Source: Lysinibacillus cavernae (GTDB lineage Bacteria > Bacillota > Bacilli > Bacillales_A > Planococcaceae). Taken from it: a stretch of 64,000 bases of DNA. Position numbers and translations under genes: made by a program. A model generated the notes under the pieces. It had not been told where the DNA came from and did not search any database. It saw nothing but the letters and a program-made list of their open reading frames with translations. The stretch covers positions 1 to 64,000 of the forward strand of contig NZ_WMEF01000017.1 of NCBI RefSeq assembly GCF_009724685.1, written 5' to 3'. Shown here piece by piece: positions 1 to 9,881 of this stretch. The first letter of the stretch is position 1; every line of letters begins with the position of its first letter.

Positions 1-827
<827 letters not shown>

Positions 828-885
828 CATTAAAGAACAAAATTTTTTTACTGGTTGAACAACTAACATTCCCTATAAGATTTTT

Positions 886-920
886 ACTGGGAAAGTAGAA
901 GCTTACTTTCCCAGTTTTCT
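886..920 (+). terminator. Rho-independent terminator of the collagen-like gene
   Basis: A 12-bp perfect stem (886-897 with 904-915) with a six-base loop is followed by a short T tract, 59 bp after the stop codon. Confidence 0.8.
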
Positions 921-1012
921 ATTTCAATGTATCTAACTTGTGCAATTTTTACTTTTAAACGCTCATATTTCATACTTTACAAATAATTTATTGCAGAATC
1001 TCTTAAAACAAT

Positions 1013-1050
1013 AAAAAAGTAGTACAAACATTGTTCAAGTTTGTACTACT
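1013..1050 (-). terminator. Terminator of the hem operon
   Basis: A perfect 12-bp stem (1018-1029 with 1039-1050) is followed on the minus strand by a U tract (A run 1013-1018 on plus). It lies just beyond the hemY stop. Confidence 0.85.
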
Positions 1051-1062
1051 TCTAATAACTAT

Positions 1063-2487
1063 TTAATCCACAAACATTTCCGTTAGTACTTCGTCAGCAA
1101 CATTTTTACCTTGCTCAACGCACTCAGGTATGGATATTCCTTCGAAGGAACTCCCCGAGAGCTTTACAGCGGGAAAATGTTCACGTAATTCTTGCTTTAC
1201 TCGCTCTATCTTCGCTTCATGTCCTACGGTATATTGTGGCATGGCATTTTTCCATCGGGAAACTACAGTCATTAACGGTTCTCCGTCTACGCCAATTGTT
1301 TTCATTAAATCCTGCAATACGGTCTTTTCAATTTCAGTATCGGATAACGCTACAATTGCCTCGTCGCCCACTCGGCCAATATAACTACGTAACAGCACGT
1401 AATCATCCGGTGTTGCGCCAGGCCATTTTCGATTAATCCAAGTACAAGAAGTTATTGAAAAATCACTATTTCGAGATACAAAAAATGATAACGCATCTAG
1501 ATCACCTAACTGGTCTTTTTTAAATGCCATTGTCACAGTAGCAATAGTTGCCGCCTTCATCGTACTCAACTCATTTAATAACTGGTGTTTGCTGAACATT
1601 TTTCCTGCTACATTAAAAGGTGTAGCAAGAATAACAGCATCTGCTTTTAATTGTGTAAAATTGTTTAACACAACTTGGACAGTACCATCCTTACCATGCT
1701 CAATTTCCTCGACTTTAACACCCTTCATAACTGTACCAGGTAATAGTGATTCTTCAAGTTTTTCGATAAGTGTCTCAAGACCATTATTAAATGATTGAAA
1801 AATGCCCTTATCTTTCGTAGTAAAATCGTTATTTAAAAAATTTGTACCAGACTTTTTCATACCAATAAGTAAGCTACGATATTTTTGCTCTAATTCATAG
1901 AGCTGTGGAAATGTTGAGCGCATACTTAACTGCTCAATATCACCAGCAAACGTTCCAGCAAGTAATGGCTCTACTAAATTTTCTACAATTTCAGCACCGA
2001 ATCTTCTTCTAAAAAATTGCCCTAATGGTTGGTCATCATCCTGTGCAGAGCGCGGGATGAAAAAATCCCCCGCTGCACGAACTTTCCCGCTAAGTGAAAA
2101 CAAACCTGATGTAATAAAAGACGAAACATGTGGTGTTGCTCCAGATAAAAGATTACTAGGTATTGGATATAATTGACTACCAACAGCAATGTAAGTCGGT
2201 CCTGTATTGCTTGTAATCATTTCCTGTTCAATGCCTAAATCCTTTGCCAAAGCGTATACATAGTTCTTGCGATCAAAAAAAGATTCTGGCCCGCGCTCGA
2301 TAATACAGCCATCTTTTCTCAGTGTTTGTATTTTTCCGCCAAGACGTAATGACGACTCGACAAGTACGATATCTAACGGCAAATCTTTTGCGCTTGCTTC
2401 TTTTTGCAAATAGAACGCAGCTGTGAGGCCAGTAATGCCACCGCCTACAACAACTACCTTTCGTCTTTTCTGAGTCACTAACATCAT
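1063..2487 (-). CDS. hemY: Coproporphyrinogen III / protoporphyrinogen oxidase HemY (CgoX)
   Basis: FAD-dependent oxidase of late heme synthesis. In Firmicutes this family (CgoX) oxidises coproporphyrinogen III to coproporphyrin III in the coproporphyrin-dependent pathway. The N-terminus carries the dinucleotide-binding motif VVVVGGGITGL, and the ~474-aa length fits the family (about 470). It lies last in hemE-hemH-hemY, 11-15 bp after hemH, so it is probably translated from the hemH transcript. GTG 2490, ATG 2487 and ATG 2484 are adjacent possible starts; the upstream purine run is a weak ribosome site and does not settle the choice. FAD binding and membrane association are family knowledge. 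Confidence 0.93.
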   Translation of the reverse strand: MMLVTQKRRKVVVVGGGITGLTAAFYLQKEASAKDLPLDIVLVESSLRLGGKIQTLRKDGCIIERGPESFFDRKNYVYALAKDLGIEQEMITSNTGPTYIAVGSQLYPIPSNLLSGATPHVSSFITSGLFSLSGKVRAAGDFFIPRSAQDDDQPLGQFFRRRFGAEIVENLVEPLLAGTFAGDIEQLSMRSTFPQLYELEQKYRSLLIGMKKSGTNFLNNDFTTKDKGIFQSFNNGLETLIEKLEESLLPGTVMKGVKVEEIEHGKDGTVQVVLNNFTQLKADAVILATPFNVAGKMFSKHQLLNELSTMKAATIATVTMAFKKDQLGDLDALSFFVSRNSDFSITSCTWINRKWPGATPDDYVLLRSYIGRVGDEAIVALSDTEIEKTVLQDLMKTIGVDGEPLMTVVSRWKNAMPQYTVGHEAKIERVKQELREHFPAVKLSGSSFEGISIPECVEQGKNVADEVLTEMFVD

Positions 2488-2501
2488 CACTTTCTTTTCG
2501 C

Positions 2502-3422
2502 TTAGCTTAATTTTTTATGAATCGCGTCTACCATCGCATCAATAAATAATGGATGTGTATTTGGCATTGCTGGACGATAGTATTTTGCACTAAGTTCATC
2601 ACAAACAACTTTACATTCAAAATCGTTGTCATATAACACTTCTAGATGCTCAGTTACAAAACCTACAGGTGTATAAACAAATGAACGGAAGCCTTTCTGC
2701 TCATAAAGTTCACGTGTTAAGTCCTGAACATCCGGACCAATCCAAGGCTCTGGTGTTTGTCCTGCTGATTGCCAGCCAACCTCTACATTATTGACACCCG
2801 TTGCTTCTTTAATTAGTCGAGCCGTCTCAATTAATTGATCTTCATATGGATCGCCTAACTCTTTAATTTTCTCTGGAAGTGAATGTGCAGACACGATTAG
2901 ACATGCTTTTTCACGTTCTTCATTAGACATAGCATTAAACGTCTCATTCACTTGTTGTTTCCAATACTCAATGAATTTTGGCTCATCATACCAAGATTCT
3001 ACAGAAGTAATCGTTAAGCGATCTCCTGCTGTCTCTACAGCACGACCGTTATAAGACTTAATAGAGAACGTAGAGAAATGAGGAGCTAAAACAATAGAAA
3101 CCGCTTCTTTTATGCCCTCTGCTACCATTTGTTCTACTGCATCTTCAATAAATGGATGAATATGCTTTAAACCAATAAACAATTTATATTCTATAGCATC
3201 CTGTACTTCATTCAAACGTGCACATAGAGCTTCAGCTTGTGCCTGAGTTGCTGCTGCTAGTGGGGATAAACCACCGATTGCTTCATAGCGGCTACGTAAA
3301 TCTTCTAAGTGCTCTGCAGAAGGTTTACGTCCATGACGAATATGCGTATAGTAAGGTTCGATATCTTCTTCTTTATAGGGTGTTCCGTATGCCATTACCA
3401 ATAAGCCTTTAACTTCTTTCAT
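2502..3422 (-). CDS. hemH: Coproporphyrin / protoporphyrin ferrochelatase HemH (CpfC)
   Basis: Inserts Fe2+ into the porphyrin ring; in this phylum the substrate is coproporphyrin III (CpfC). The protein starts near [11 protein letters not shown], the typical N-terminus, and contains the SAHSLPEKI segment with the conserved active-site His and the [14 protein letters not shown] segment with the conserved glutamate. At 306 aa it matches the Bacillus enzyme (~310). The ATG at 3422 is chosen because GAGGTG lies nine bases upstream; a GTG at 3434 is inside that ribosome site and is unlikely. hemY follows 11-15 bp later on the same transcript. Confidence 0.93.
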   Translation of the reverse strand: MKEVKGLLVMAYGTPYKEEDIEPYYTHIRHGRKPSAEHLEDLRSRYEAIGGLSPLAAATQAQAEALCARLNEVQDAIEYKLFIGLKHIHPFIEDAVEQMVAEGIKEAVSIVLAPHFSTFSIKSYNGRAVETAGDRLTITSVESWYDEPKFIEYWKQQVNETFNAMSNEEREKACLIVSAHSLPEKIKELGDPYEDQLIETARLIKEATGVNNVEVGWQSAGQTPEPWIGPDVQDLTRELYEQKGFRSFVYTPVGFVTEHLEVLYDNDFECKVVCDELSAKYYRPAMPNTHPLFIDAMVDAIHKKLS

Positions 3423-3470
3423 TACCCTTTTCACCTCTAAAATTGTTTTATGTTTTCATATATTATGTGA

Positions 3471-3507
3471 TAAAAAGAAGCTGCCCAATCTTTGATGTTG
3501 GACAGCT
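3471..3507 (-). terminator. Intra-operon terminator or attenuator between hemE and hemH
   Basis: A 10-bp stem with one wobble (3479-3488 with 3498-3507) precedes a T-rich stretch on the minus strand. It lies 70 bp downstream of hemE and 50 bp before hemH, so it could partly separate hemE from hemH-hemY or attenuate read-through. Confidence 0.6.
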
Positions 3508-3577
3508 CCCTTTCTACATCGAAATCAAAATTTTCTTTATAGAAAAGGACATATTTTTCACATTTGATTCACATCTA

Positions 3578-4627
3578 TTAAGAACGAGCTTGAATTTGTT
3601 GCGCACTGTATTCATGAATAAGTGTAGTCAGACGTTTTAAGACATCTGGGTCAACCTCTGGGAAAACACCATGCCCTAGGTTAAAGATATGCCCTGGCAT
3701 TTCTAAGCCTTGATCAATAATATCTTTTGTACGTTTCTCAATAACTGACCAATCCGCTAATAATAGCGATGGATCTAAATTACCTTGTACAGGTTTTGTA
3801 ATGCCATTCACACGTGCTTCTTTTATAGGTAAACGCCAGTCTAAGCCCACCACATCAATCGGTAAATCATTCCATTCCTTCGCTAAATGGCTAGCACCGA
3901 CACCGAATTGAATTAATGGCACATTTTCTTTTTGCAACTCTGCAAAAATTCTAGTCATAATTGGTTTAATAAATACACGATAATCTTCAACATTTAAGGC
4001 TCCTACCCAAGAATCGAATACTTGAATTGCTTTTGCACCAGCTTTAATTTGGGCAGTTACATCTGCAATAATCATGTCAGCAAGTTTATCCATTAAAGCA
4101 AACCAAGCTTGAGGTTCTGATACCATAAATGACTTTGTTTTATTATAGTTTCTTGAAGGACCGCCTTCAATCATGTAACTTGCAAGCGTAAAGGGTGCTC
4201 CAGCAAAACCGATTAGAGGAACATTTAATTGCTCTTCTGACAGCAACTTAATCGTCTCTAATACAAATGGTGTATGCTCGCTAGCATTAAATTCACCTAA
4301 TTTTTCTACATCTGCAACTGAACGAATAGGATTTGAAATAACAGGACCAACGCCAGCTTTAATTTTTACATCTATCCCAATTCCAGGGAGTGGTGTGACA
4401 ATATCTTTGTATAAAATAGCTGCATCGACATTGTAATTTTCTACAGGTAGACGAGTGACATATGCACATAGCTCAGGTTGATGTGTAATTTCCTCTAAGG
4501 AATATTTTTCTTTAATGGCACGGTATTCTGGCTGAGAACGTCCTGCCTGACGCATATACCATACTGGCGTGTGTGCAGTCCTTTCTCCACGTGCAGCACG
4601 TAGAAGTGTATCATTAAAAGTTGTCAT
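3578..4627 (-). CDS. hemE: Uroporphyrinogen III decarboxylase
   Basis: Decarboxylates the four acetate side chains of uroporphyrinogen III to give coproporphyrinogen III, the substrate of HemY. The N-terminus has the family signature [16 protein letters not shown] (about residues 21-36), containing the arginines that hold substrate carboxylates, and the C-terminus has the [13 protein letters not shown] motif. Length 349 aa is normal. AAGGA precedes the ATG. It is first in the hem cluster and divergent from the heme monooxygenase at 4861. A perfect palindrome lies 27-40 bp upstream of its start and may be an operator. Confidence 0.95.
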   Translation of the reverse strand: MTTFNDTLLRAARGERTAHTPVWYMRQAGRSQPEYRAIKEKYSLEEITHQPELCAYVTRLPVENYNVDAAILYKDIVTPLPGIGIDVKIKAGVGPVISNPIRSVADVEKLGEFNASEHTPFVLETIKLLSEEQLNVPLIGFAGAPFTLASYMIEGGPSRNYNKTKSFMVSEPQAWFALMDKLADMIIADVTAQIKAGAKAIQVFDSWVGALNVEDYRVFIKPIMTRIFAELQKENVPLIQFGVGASHLAKEWNDLPIDVVGLDWRLPIKEARVNGITKPVQGNLDPSLLLADWSVIEKRTKDIIDQGLEMPGHIFNLGHGVFPEVDPDVLKRLTTLIHEYSAQQIQARS

Positions 4628-4653
4628 GAATAGTTCCTTCCCCTCAATAAATT

Positions 4654-4667
4654 CATTATTAATAATG
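4654..4667. promoter_or_regulatory. 14-bp AT palindrome upstream of hemE, possible operator
   Basis: CATTATTAATAATG is a perfect palindrome located between hemE and the divergent heme monooxygenase. It resembles Fur-family (Fur/PerR) half-sites only loosely, so the regulator is unknown; AT-rich palindromes also occur by chance. Confidence 0.35.
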
Positions 4668-4860
4668 TCTTGTTTATTCCTTTATTATTGATATCCGTTT
4701 CCAATAGTAAACGCTTCCTCTGTTATTGTATAGTTTTCCTAGTGAAATGTCATAAAATTGTTCTTTCTCTACAGATTCTTTTTGATCGGTGCGTTAGAGT
4801 TATACTTAAAAGGGTATAATCACGCTATAAATTAGTAAGATTCATAAGGAGGATAAATTG

Positions 4861-5376
4861 ATGTATATTTATTTAACTTCTGGCACTGGTGATTTTTTAG
4901 AACAGGTAAAAAATAAGTATCCCAATGAACAGATGATCTTAATCCATGGGGATGGAAATTCTGTACTGATTCATGAAACTGCAGGGAAATCATTCTTTGC
5001 AACACCTCGCAAATTTGAAGTACTTGATTCAGTGAATGATTTAGAGGAACGTGGCTTCTTTGTTTTGAACAATATTCCTGTGACAGATGAAGGGCGTCCA
5101 GTATTCGAACACCGCTTTTTAGAGCGTTCACGCGCCATTGAAAATGAGCCTGGCTTTGTGGCATTCCGTTTGTTACGACCGATTAAGAGTGAAACTTACA
5201 TTGTCATGACTCAATGGAATGGACCGCATTCATTTGAAGCATGGAAGAGCTCTAAAGCTTTTGACTCAGCACATGCTAAAAGAGATGACTCAACAGGAGT
5301 ACGTCAGCAAAATATTTTTTCAGCAGCTTCTTATGTAACAACCTATAGTGCTATTCCGAAGGAAGATACAGAATAA
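4861..5376 (+). CDS. hmoB: Heme-degrading monooxygenase HmoB-like (YhgC family)
   Basis: A 171-aa protein with an antibiotic-biosynthesis-monooxygenase (ABM) ferredoxin-like fold in its second half: the segment from FEHRFLERSRAIENEPGF to QWNGPHSFEAWKSS is typical of IsdG/HmoB proteins, preceded by a ~65-aa N-terminal extension as in B. subtilis HmoB (166 aa). Family members open heme oxidatively and release iron. AAGGAGG stands upstream of TTG-ATG at 4858/4861; ATG 4861 is preferred. It is divergent from hemE, the same association as hem/yhgC in Bacillus, suggesting heme homeostasis. Activity is inferred from family. Confidence 0.85.
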   Translation: MYIYLTSGTGDFLEQVKNKYPNEQMILIHGDGNSVLIHETAGKSFFATPRKFEVLDSVNDLEERGFFVLNNIPVTDEGRPVFEHRFLERSRAIENEPGFVAFRLLRPIKSETYIVMTQWNGPHSFEAWKSSKAFDSAHAKRDDSTGVRQQNIFSAASYVTTYSAIPKEDTE

Positions 5377-5390
5377 GGTTATATAAAATA

Positions 5391-5432
5391 AAAGCTCATT
5401 TTTCCAACATAAACATTGGAAAAATGAGCTTT
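5391..5432. terminator. Bidirectional terminator between hmoB and ecsB
   Basis: A perfect 17-bp stem (5391-5407 with 5416-5432), flanked by A-rich and T-rich runs, serves the convergent hmoB (plus) and ecsB (minus). Confidence 0.9.
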
Positions 5433-5455
5433 TAAATTTGTCAGCTATTATCTAT

Positions 5456-6637
5456 CTATTTCGAGATTTTCGCAGTTAATTCGCTAATTACCAAAACTAC
5501 GACAACGGCTATATAAAACATTGGCTGTGTCATTGCACATAATCCAACAATTATAGCTTGCACAATCATAGCTAGACGTACAATTTGTTTTACTGCTATT
5601 TGACGTGCATTATCTGGCAATGGATATAACATGTCCATTCGGAATTCACCACTTGAGAGTAATGCTTGTTTTAACTGGATTGTTGTAGCAAAGCTTAATG
5701 CACCAGCAACAACCCATGTGACTACAGGGATATCTACAAACGCTGCAATCACTGCTGAAATGGCCGTAAGACGAAGCCATAAATAGAAATGGTCATCTGT
5801 ACGGACAAATGTACGAAACACCAAATATTTTTGAGCATTCCCCTTACCGTATGGAACAAATTTATAAAGCCAGTCCATCCAACTGCGACGACGGATGCTT
5901 CCATGTAGATGGGGTACATCTGTAAAATAATTAGCGAAACGGTAGAAACTCATCATACGATTATGTTCAATCTTTACAAAATGTTCGTATGGCACAGGTT
6001 CACCAATCGATTTTTTTCTAAAAACAACTATATAAATAACACTAATAACTGTAGCAACAATTGCTAGTAATAACTGAGCTTGAAGACCCATATATACAGC
6101 TGCTGCAAATACTACAGCTCGAATAAACCTGTCCACCCAAACCATTTGGCCACGTTCACTATAACGATAGCTGTATTCTCCTTGAACACTTATATATTTC
6201 AGTACAACTACAAGCAAGAAGATGAACCAAATTTCAGTCGTTGTTAAATCCGTCACTGCTTTCAATAATGGAATACTAACAATATAGACGATTGCTACAA
6301 TCCACACTTGAGACCAAAATGTCCAAGCCAAAGCCTTATTAAAATACTGTGACATTTTTGATTCTAAAGGTAATAAGTAGACTTGGTCTGGCTCTCTCAA
6401 CAGCGTAGTTGGACGACTAAAGGCCAATAAAATCCCTATGATAACAGCTATGACGATTTCTGCTGGGAAGTCTGTTTGAACAGCTTTCAACCATTCGCTA
6501 TATTGATAGCCTCCTGCTCCAATAAGAAATACAAGTACAATCGCGATATGCCCAGTAAAAATAAATTGCATATACTTTTGTACCTCTCCTATATAATGCA
6601 TGAAGCGAGAGGACCATACATCACGCAAGTTCTTCAT
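5456..6637 (-). CDS. ecsB: ABC transporter permease EcsB
   Basis: Membrane subunit of the Ecs ABC transporter, known in B. subtilis to affect competence, exoprotein processing, sporulation and regulated intramembrane proteolysis; the substrate is unsettled. The 393-aa product has many hydrophobic segments (for example around residues 26-42, 56-70, 130-146 and a C-terminal pair) and the early HYIGEVQKYMQFIFTGHIA segment conserved in EcsB. AAAGGAG precedes the ATG, and the gene overlaps the end of ecsA by 17 bp, indicating translational coupling. No ecsC follows. Confidence 0.9.
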   Translation of the reverse strand: MKNLRDVWSSRFMHYIGEVQKYMQFIFTGHIAIVLVFLIGAGGYQYSEWLKAVQTDFPAEIVIAVIIGILLAFSRPTTLLREPDQVYLLPLESKMSQYFNKALAWTFWSQVWIVAIVYIVSIPLLKAVTDLTTTEIWFIFLLVVVLKYISVQGEYSYRYSERGQMVWVDRFIRAVVFAAAVYMGLQAQLLLAIVATVISVIYIVVFRKKSIGEPVPYEHFVKIEHNRMMSFYRFANYFTDVPHLHGSIRRRSWMDWLYKFVPYGKGNAQKYLVFRTFVRTDDHFYLWLRLTAISAVIAAFVDIPVVTWVVAGALSFATTIQLKQALLSSGEFRMDMLYPLPDNARQIAVKQIVRLAMIVQAIIVGLCAMTQPMFYIAVVVVLVISELTAKISK

Positions 6638-7370
6638 GGTCCCGCTCCTTTGTCATGGCAATATAAAGATCGTCTAATGTCGCATTCGGCATAGCAAATG
6701 ATTGACGCAAATCCGCCATCGTTCCCTGTGCTCGTACTCTTCCTTCGTGCAATAAAATGATTCGATCACAATGCTTTTCAGCTGTCGATAGAATATGTGT
6801 AGACATTAATATAGAAGCACCTTCTTTTTTCTTTTCATCCATCTGGTCTAATAATGATTGAATACCCAGTGGATCTAACCCCACAAAAGGCTCATCAATA
6901 ATATAAAGACTTGGATTAACAAGAAAAGCACACATAATCATGACTTTTTGACGCATTCCCTTTGAAAAGTGTGAAGGGAACCAATTTAATCTTTTCTCCA
7001 TTCGAAACTCTTTTAAAAGTACCTCAGAACGAGCATCAAGGGTTGCCTTATCAATGCTATAAGCCATCGCTGTTAATTCTAAATGTTCTCTTAACGTTAG
7101 CTCATCATATAATACAGGGGTTTCAGGAATATAGGAAAAGGCTGTACGATACTTGTCCGTATCTTCCTTTAATGTCACCCCGTTTAGACGGATGTCCCCT
7201 CCCTTTGGCAACATTGTTCCAATAATATGTTTAATCGTTGTGCTTTTACCAGCTCCATTTAAGCCGATTAAGCCCACAAGTTCCCCTTTTCCAATAGTAA
7301 AAGATAAATCTTTAATAACAGGTTTTCTTGTATAACCACCTGTCACATGCTGTACCTCTAATACTGACAT
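6621..7370 (-). CDS. ecsA: ABC transporter ATP-binding protein EcsA
   Basis: ATPase subunit of the Ecs transporter. Visible motifs are Walker A GLNGAGKST (about residues 36-44), the signature region FSKGMRQKVMI, Walker B LYIIDEPFVGLD and the switch histidine in STHILS. At 249 aa it matches B. subtilis EcsA (247). GGAG lies about seven bases before the ATG. It is divergent from hit, as in B. subtilis, and ecsB follows with an overlap. Confidence 0.94.
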   Translation of the reverse strand: MSVLEVQHVTGGYTRKPVIKDLSFTIGKGELVGLIGLNGAGKSTTIKHIIGTMLPKGGDIRLNGVTLKEDTDKYRTAFSYIPETPVLYDELTLREHLELTAMAYSIDKATLDARSEVLLKEFRMEKRLNWFPSHFSKGMRQKVMIMCAFLVNPSLYIIDEPFVGLDPLGIQSLLDQMDEKKKEGASILMSTHILSTAEKHCDRIILLHEGRVRAQGTMADLRQSFAMPNATLDDLYIAMTKERDHEELA

Positions 7371-7474
7371 ATCCTCACTCCTCTTCTTGTTTTATATTTT
7401 ATCAAAAATTAGCAAATGATACAGGTTTGAGTATGATAGAATGTACTTACATATACGTTAAGGGGGAAATTCTT

Positions 7475-7888
7475 ATGAGCGATTGCCTATTTTGCAAAAT
7501 TATTGACGGATCCATTCCAAGTACAAAAATTTACGAAGACGATCATGTCTATGCATTTACAGACATTTCACCTGTTGCAAAAGGTCACACACTATTAATT
7601 CCAAAGCATCACTGCCAAGATCTATTTGAAATGCCAGAGGAAGTGGCACGTAATCTATATGCTGTCGCACCAAAAATCGCGAATGCTATAAAAGCAGCAT
7701 TTCAGCCAATAGGTTTGAATACGATTAATAATAATGGGGCTGCAGCTGGACAAACTGTTTTCCACTACCACTTACATTTTATTCCACGTTATGATGAAAA
7801 AGAAGGCCTAGGCTTAATTTGGCAAACACAAAAGTATTCACCAGAACAGTTGGCTGACGTAGCAGCAAGTATAAAAGCCAATCTATAA
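7475..7888 (+). CDS. hit: HIT family protein (Hit)
   Basis: Histidine-triad nucleotide-binding hydrolase of the HINT/Hit branch, acting on purine nucleotide phosphoramidates or dinucleotides. The N-terminus CLFCKIIDGSIPSTKIYEDD is typical, including the zinc-type Cys pair, and the catalytic HYHLHF triad lies near the C-terminus. The ATG at 7475 follows AGGGGG and gives 137 aa, against 145 in B. subtilis; upstream in-frame codons to 7328 lack a ribosome site and are excluded. The ecsA/hit divergent arrangement is conserved in Bacillus. Confidence 0.93.
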   Translation: MSDCLFCKIIDGSIPSTKIYEDDHVYAFTDISPVAKGHTLLIPKHHCQDLFEMPEEVARNLYAVAPKIANAIKAAFQPIGLNTINNNGAAAGQTVFHYHLHFIPRYDEKEGLGLIWQTQKYSPEQLADVAASIKANL

Positions 7889-7930
7889 ATCATCTGTAAT
7901 ATAGTACCATTAAATATTCTGAAAACTGTA

Positions 7931-7959
7931 TTGCCAATTTTTAAATTTTAGCGTACAAT
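7931..7959 (+). promoter_or_regulatory. Sigma-A promoter of trpP
   Basis: TTGCCA (7931-7936) and TACAAT (7954-7959) are separated by exactly 17 bp. Transcription would start near 7966, giving a leader of about 70 nt that contains the TRAP-type repeats. Confidence 0.75.
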
Positions 7960-7985
7960 CACAAATAAGTTTCGCTAACGGTCAA

Positions 7986-8029
7986 GAGGACACGTTAGGA
8001 GACTAATAGATTAGCTTAGTCGAGGAGAG
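7986..8029 (+). promoter_or_regulatory. TRAP-binding site over the trpP ribosome site
   Basis: Eight G/U-AG triplets occur in 44 nt: GAG 7986, TAG 7996, GAG 7999, TAG 8007, 8012, 8017, GAG 8022 and 8027. The last five are spaced at exactly five-base period (triplet plus two). The final two form the Shine-Dalgarno region seven bases before the trpP ATG. In B. subtilis the tryptophan-activated TRAP ring binds such repeats over the trpP start and blocks translation; the same mechanism is inferred here. Confidence 0.8.
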
Positions 8030-8035
8030 ATTCAA

Positions 8036-8572
8036 ATGAATACAAAGAATTTAGTATTAATGGCACTGTTAGTTGGTGTCGGTGCGGCCCTTTATGTGGT
8101 TACACCAGGAATGATTAATGGTATGAAACCTGATTTTATGTTAACGATGATGTTTATTGGCATTTTATTGTTCCCAACTGTGAAAGAGACGTTCTTACTT
8201 TCTCTTTCAACAGGAGTACTTTCAGGTTTATTTACAACATTTCCAGCGGGTCTTGTCCCTAATATTATCGATAAAGCTGTTACAGGTTTTGTATTTTTAG
8301 CTGCTTTATTGATTCTAAAAAAAGTAGCAAGTCATTTCGCTGTATCTGCTGTCTTAGTTGGATTGGGTACCATTTTATCAGGAACTGTCTTTTTAGCAGT
8401 CGCACTTTTTGTGTTCAATGCAAATGTAGGTGCAACGTTTGCGATGCTATTTATTGGCGTTGTCCTTCCAGCTGTCGCATTTAACGTCGTTGCTTTTGCC
8501 GTCATTTATCCAATTGTTGCAAAACTAGTAAAGCGCTCTAAATTCGATACAGCCATTTCTCAAATTTCATAA
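8036..8572 (+). CDS. trpP: Tryptophan transporter TrpP (YhaG)
   Basis: A 178-aa integral membrane protein with about five to six hydrophobic helices; its start (MNTKNLVLMALLVGVGAAL, then MKPDFMLTMMFI) matches the TrpP family (B. subtilis 172 aa), implicated in tryptophan uptake. The gene sits between hit and yhaH/scoC, as in Bacillus. Its leader carries a series of UAG/GAG triplets overlapping the ribosome site, consistent with TRAP-mediated repression when tryptophan is abundant. A sigma-A-like promoter precedes it. Transport function is by homology. Confidence 0.9.
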   Translation: MNTKNLVLMALLVGVGAALYVVTPGMINGMKPDFMLTMMFIGILLFPTVKETFLLSLSTGVLSGLFTTFPAGLVPNIIDKAVTGFVFLAALLILKKVASHFAVSAVLVGLGTILSGTVFLAVALFVFNANVGATFAMLFIGVVLPAVAFNVVAFAVIYPIVAKLVKRSKFDTAISQIS

Positions 8573-8594
8573 ATACTAGCTGTAGCTATTCAAA

Positions 8595-8645
8595 AGAAAC
8601 TGAACCGTGATGATAAATCACTCGTTTAGTTTCTTTTTTCTTTTT
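8595..8645 (+). terminator. Terminator of trpP
   Basis: An imperfect ~17-bp stem (8595-8611 with about 8616-8633) is followed by TTTTTTC-rich sequence. Confidence 0.75.
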
Positions 8646-8705
8646 GTATTCAACCGTTTCATGGTTTAATAGTAGATAAACATGACTAGAAATGAGGTAT
8701 ACAAT

Positions 8706-9101
8706 ATGAAAGCAAAACCATTTTTACTCGGACTTACAACAGGCATTATCGGTGGGACAGTCGCTGTACTTTTCTCAACTCCACAATCAGGACAACAAAT
8801 ACGTACTTCTTTCAAACAAAATGTCGACCAAACAAAAGGTATGCTCCTTGATGTTAAACAACAAGTAGGGACTGTTAAACAATCTGTCAACACATTAACA
8901 AATGAAGTGAAAAATAATATCCCACAAATAATAAATGATTTAAAACAAACAATCACGACTTTCACTGAAGAAATCGAACCAACAAAAAATAATCTACAAC
9001 AAGAATTAGATGCATTACAGAATTCGATTAGCGAAATCGAGAAAAACATTGCACAAATAACAGAAAATAAGAAAAAACCACAAGAAAAAGTTAGTGACTA
9101 A
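8706..9101 (+). CDS. yhaH: YtxH domain protein (YhaH-like)
   Basis: A 131-aa protein beginning MKAKPFLLGLTTGIIGGTVAVLFSTP, one N-terminal membrane or glycine-zipper segment typical of YtxH/YhaH proteins, then a charged, heptad-like region (residues ~35-125) predicted to form coiled coil. GAGGT lies eight bases before ATG 8706, which is preferred to the upstream ATG 8682 lacking a ribosome site. B. subtilis has yhaH at the same place, between hit/trpP and scoC; YtxH proteins are linked to stress, but the molecular role is unknown. Confidence 0.75.
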   Translation: MKAKPFLLGLTTGIIGGTVAVLFSTPQSGQQIRTSFKQNVDQTKGMLLDVKQQVGTVKQSVNTLTNEVKNNIPQIINDLKQTITTFTEEIEPTKNNLQQELDALQNSISEIEKNIAQITENKKKPQEKVSD

Positions 9102-9147
9102 AGTCCTTTTCAGTAAGCAAAAATTCTATTTTATTATCAAAAATTAT

Positions 9148-9236
9148 TGCTATAATATTATTTTTTAACCACTTTTCAATTTTTTAATTTTTCTAACTTT
9201 AAACTTTTTTTCTTTACTGCTATAATATTTTTAAAA
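9148..9236 (+). promoter_or_regulatory. Two extended -10 elements upstream of scoC
   Basis: TGCTATAATATT occurs twice, with the -10 hexamers at 9151-9156 and 9231-9236. Both have the TGn extension, while -35 matches are poor in the very AT-rich context. The second lies 23 bp before the scoC start codon, so tandem promoters or one active and one relic copy are possible. Confidence 0.5.
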
Positions 9237-9258
9237 ATGTGAAAGAAAGCAGTAGGTG

Positions 9259-9819
9259 ATGGCTTTGTCAGAGGAATTATATACACAAAAAGAAGCGATG
9301 CTTTATAGTCAAAGAATCGCACAGTTATCTAAAGCGCTATGGAAAGCGGTTGAAAAGGATTGGCAGCAATGGATTAAACCCTATGATTTAAATATTAATG
9401 AACACCATATTTTATGGATTTCATATCATTTAAAAGGGGCATCCATTTCTGATGTAGCAAAATTCGGAGTGATGCATGTTTCTACAGCATTTAATTTCTC
9501 CAAAAAATTAGAAGAGCGTGGCTTCCTTAAATTTTCGAAGCGTGATGACGACAAACGTAATACGTATGTTGAGCTGACAGAAGCTGGCACAGAGCTAATT
9601 ATAGAAATGAATAAAAACTATCACAATACGTATCATTCTGTACTAGAAGGATCACTAGCATTAAAAGATTTATATGGCCGTTTCCCAGATTTTTTAGATG
9701 TCATGGCTGTTATTCGCAATATTTATGGTGAGGATTTTATCGATATTTTCGAACGCTCCTTCCAACATTTCCGTGATTCCTTTGACACGCTAGAAGAACG
9801 CACACCTGTAAAAGGCTAA
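9259..9819 (+). CDS. scoC: HTH-type transition-state regulator ScoC (Hpr)
   Basis: MarR-family winged-helix regulator that in B. subtilis represses extracellular protease, peptide-transport and sporulation genes. The sequence has the Hpr N-terminus ([31 protein letters not shown]), a winged helix around residues 50-110 with recognition segment [16 protein letters not shown], and the Hpr-specific C-terminal helices. At 186 aa it is slightly shorter than B. subtilis Hpr (203). GTG 9256 and ATG 9259 are adjacent possible starts. Position between yhaH and prsA matches Bacillus, and ScoC may regulate exoprotein genes alongside EcsAB and PrsA. Confidence 0.9.
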   Translation: MALSEELYTQKEAMLYSQRIAQLSKALWKAVEKDWQQWIKPYDLNINEHHILWISYHLKGASISDVAKFGVMHVSTAFNFSKKLEERGFLKFSKRDDDKRNTYVELTEAGTELIIEMNKNYHNTYHSVLEGSLALKDLYGRFPDFLDVMAVIRNIYGEDFIDIFERSFQHFRDSFDTLEERTPVKG

Positions 9820-9881
9820 GACGAAGCTTCAAACTACGCGGATTTACGCCTGCTACTGTTCGTTCAGGAATAAATCATGCG

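Noticed and set aside
1130-1798. Plus-strand frames inside hemY
   Set aside because: They are antisense shadows of a strongly supported gene, with no ribosome sites or recognisable products.
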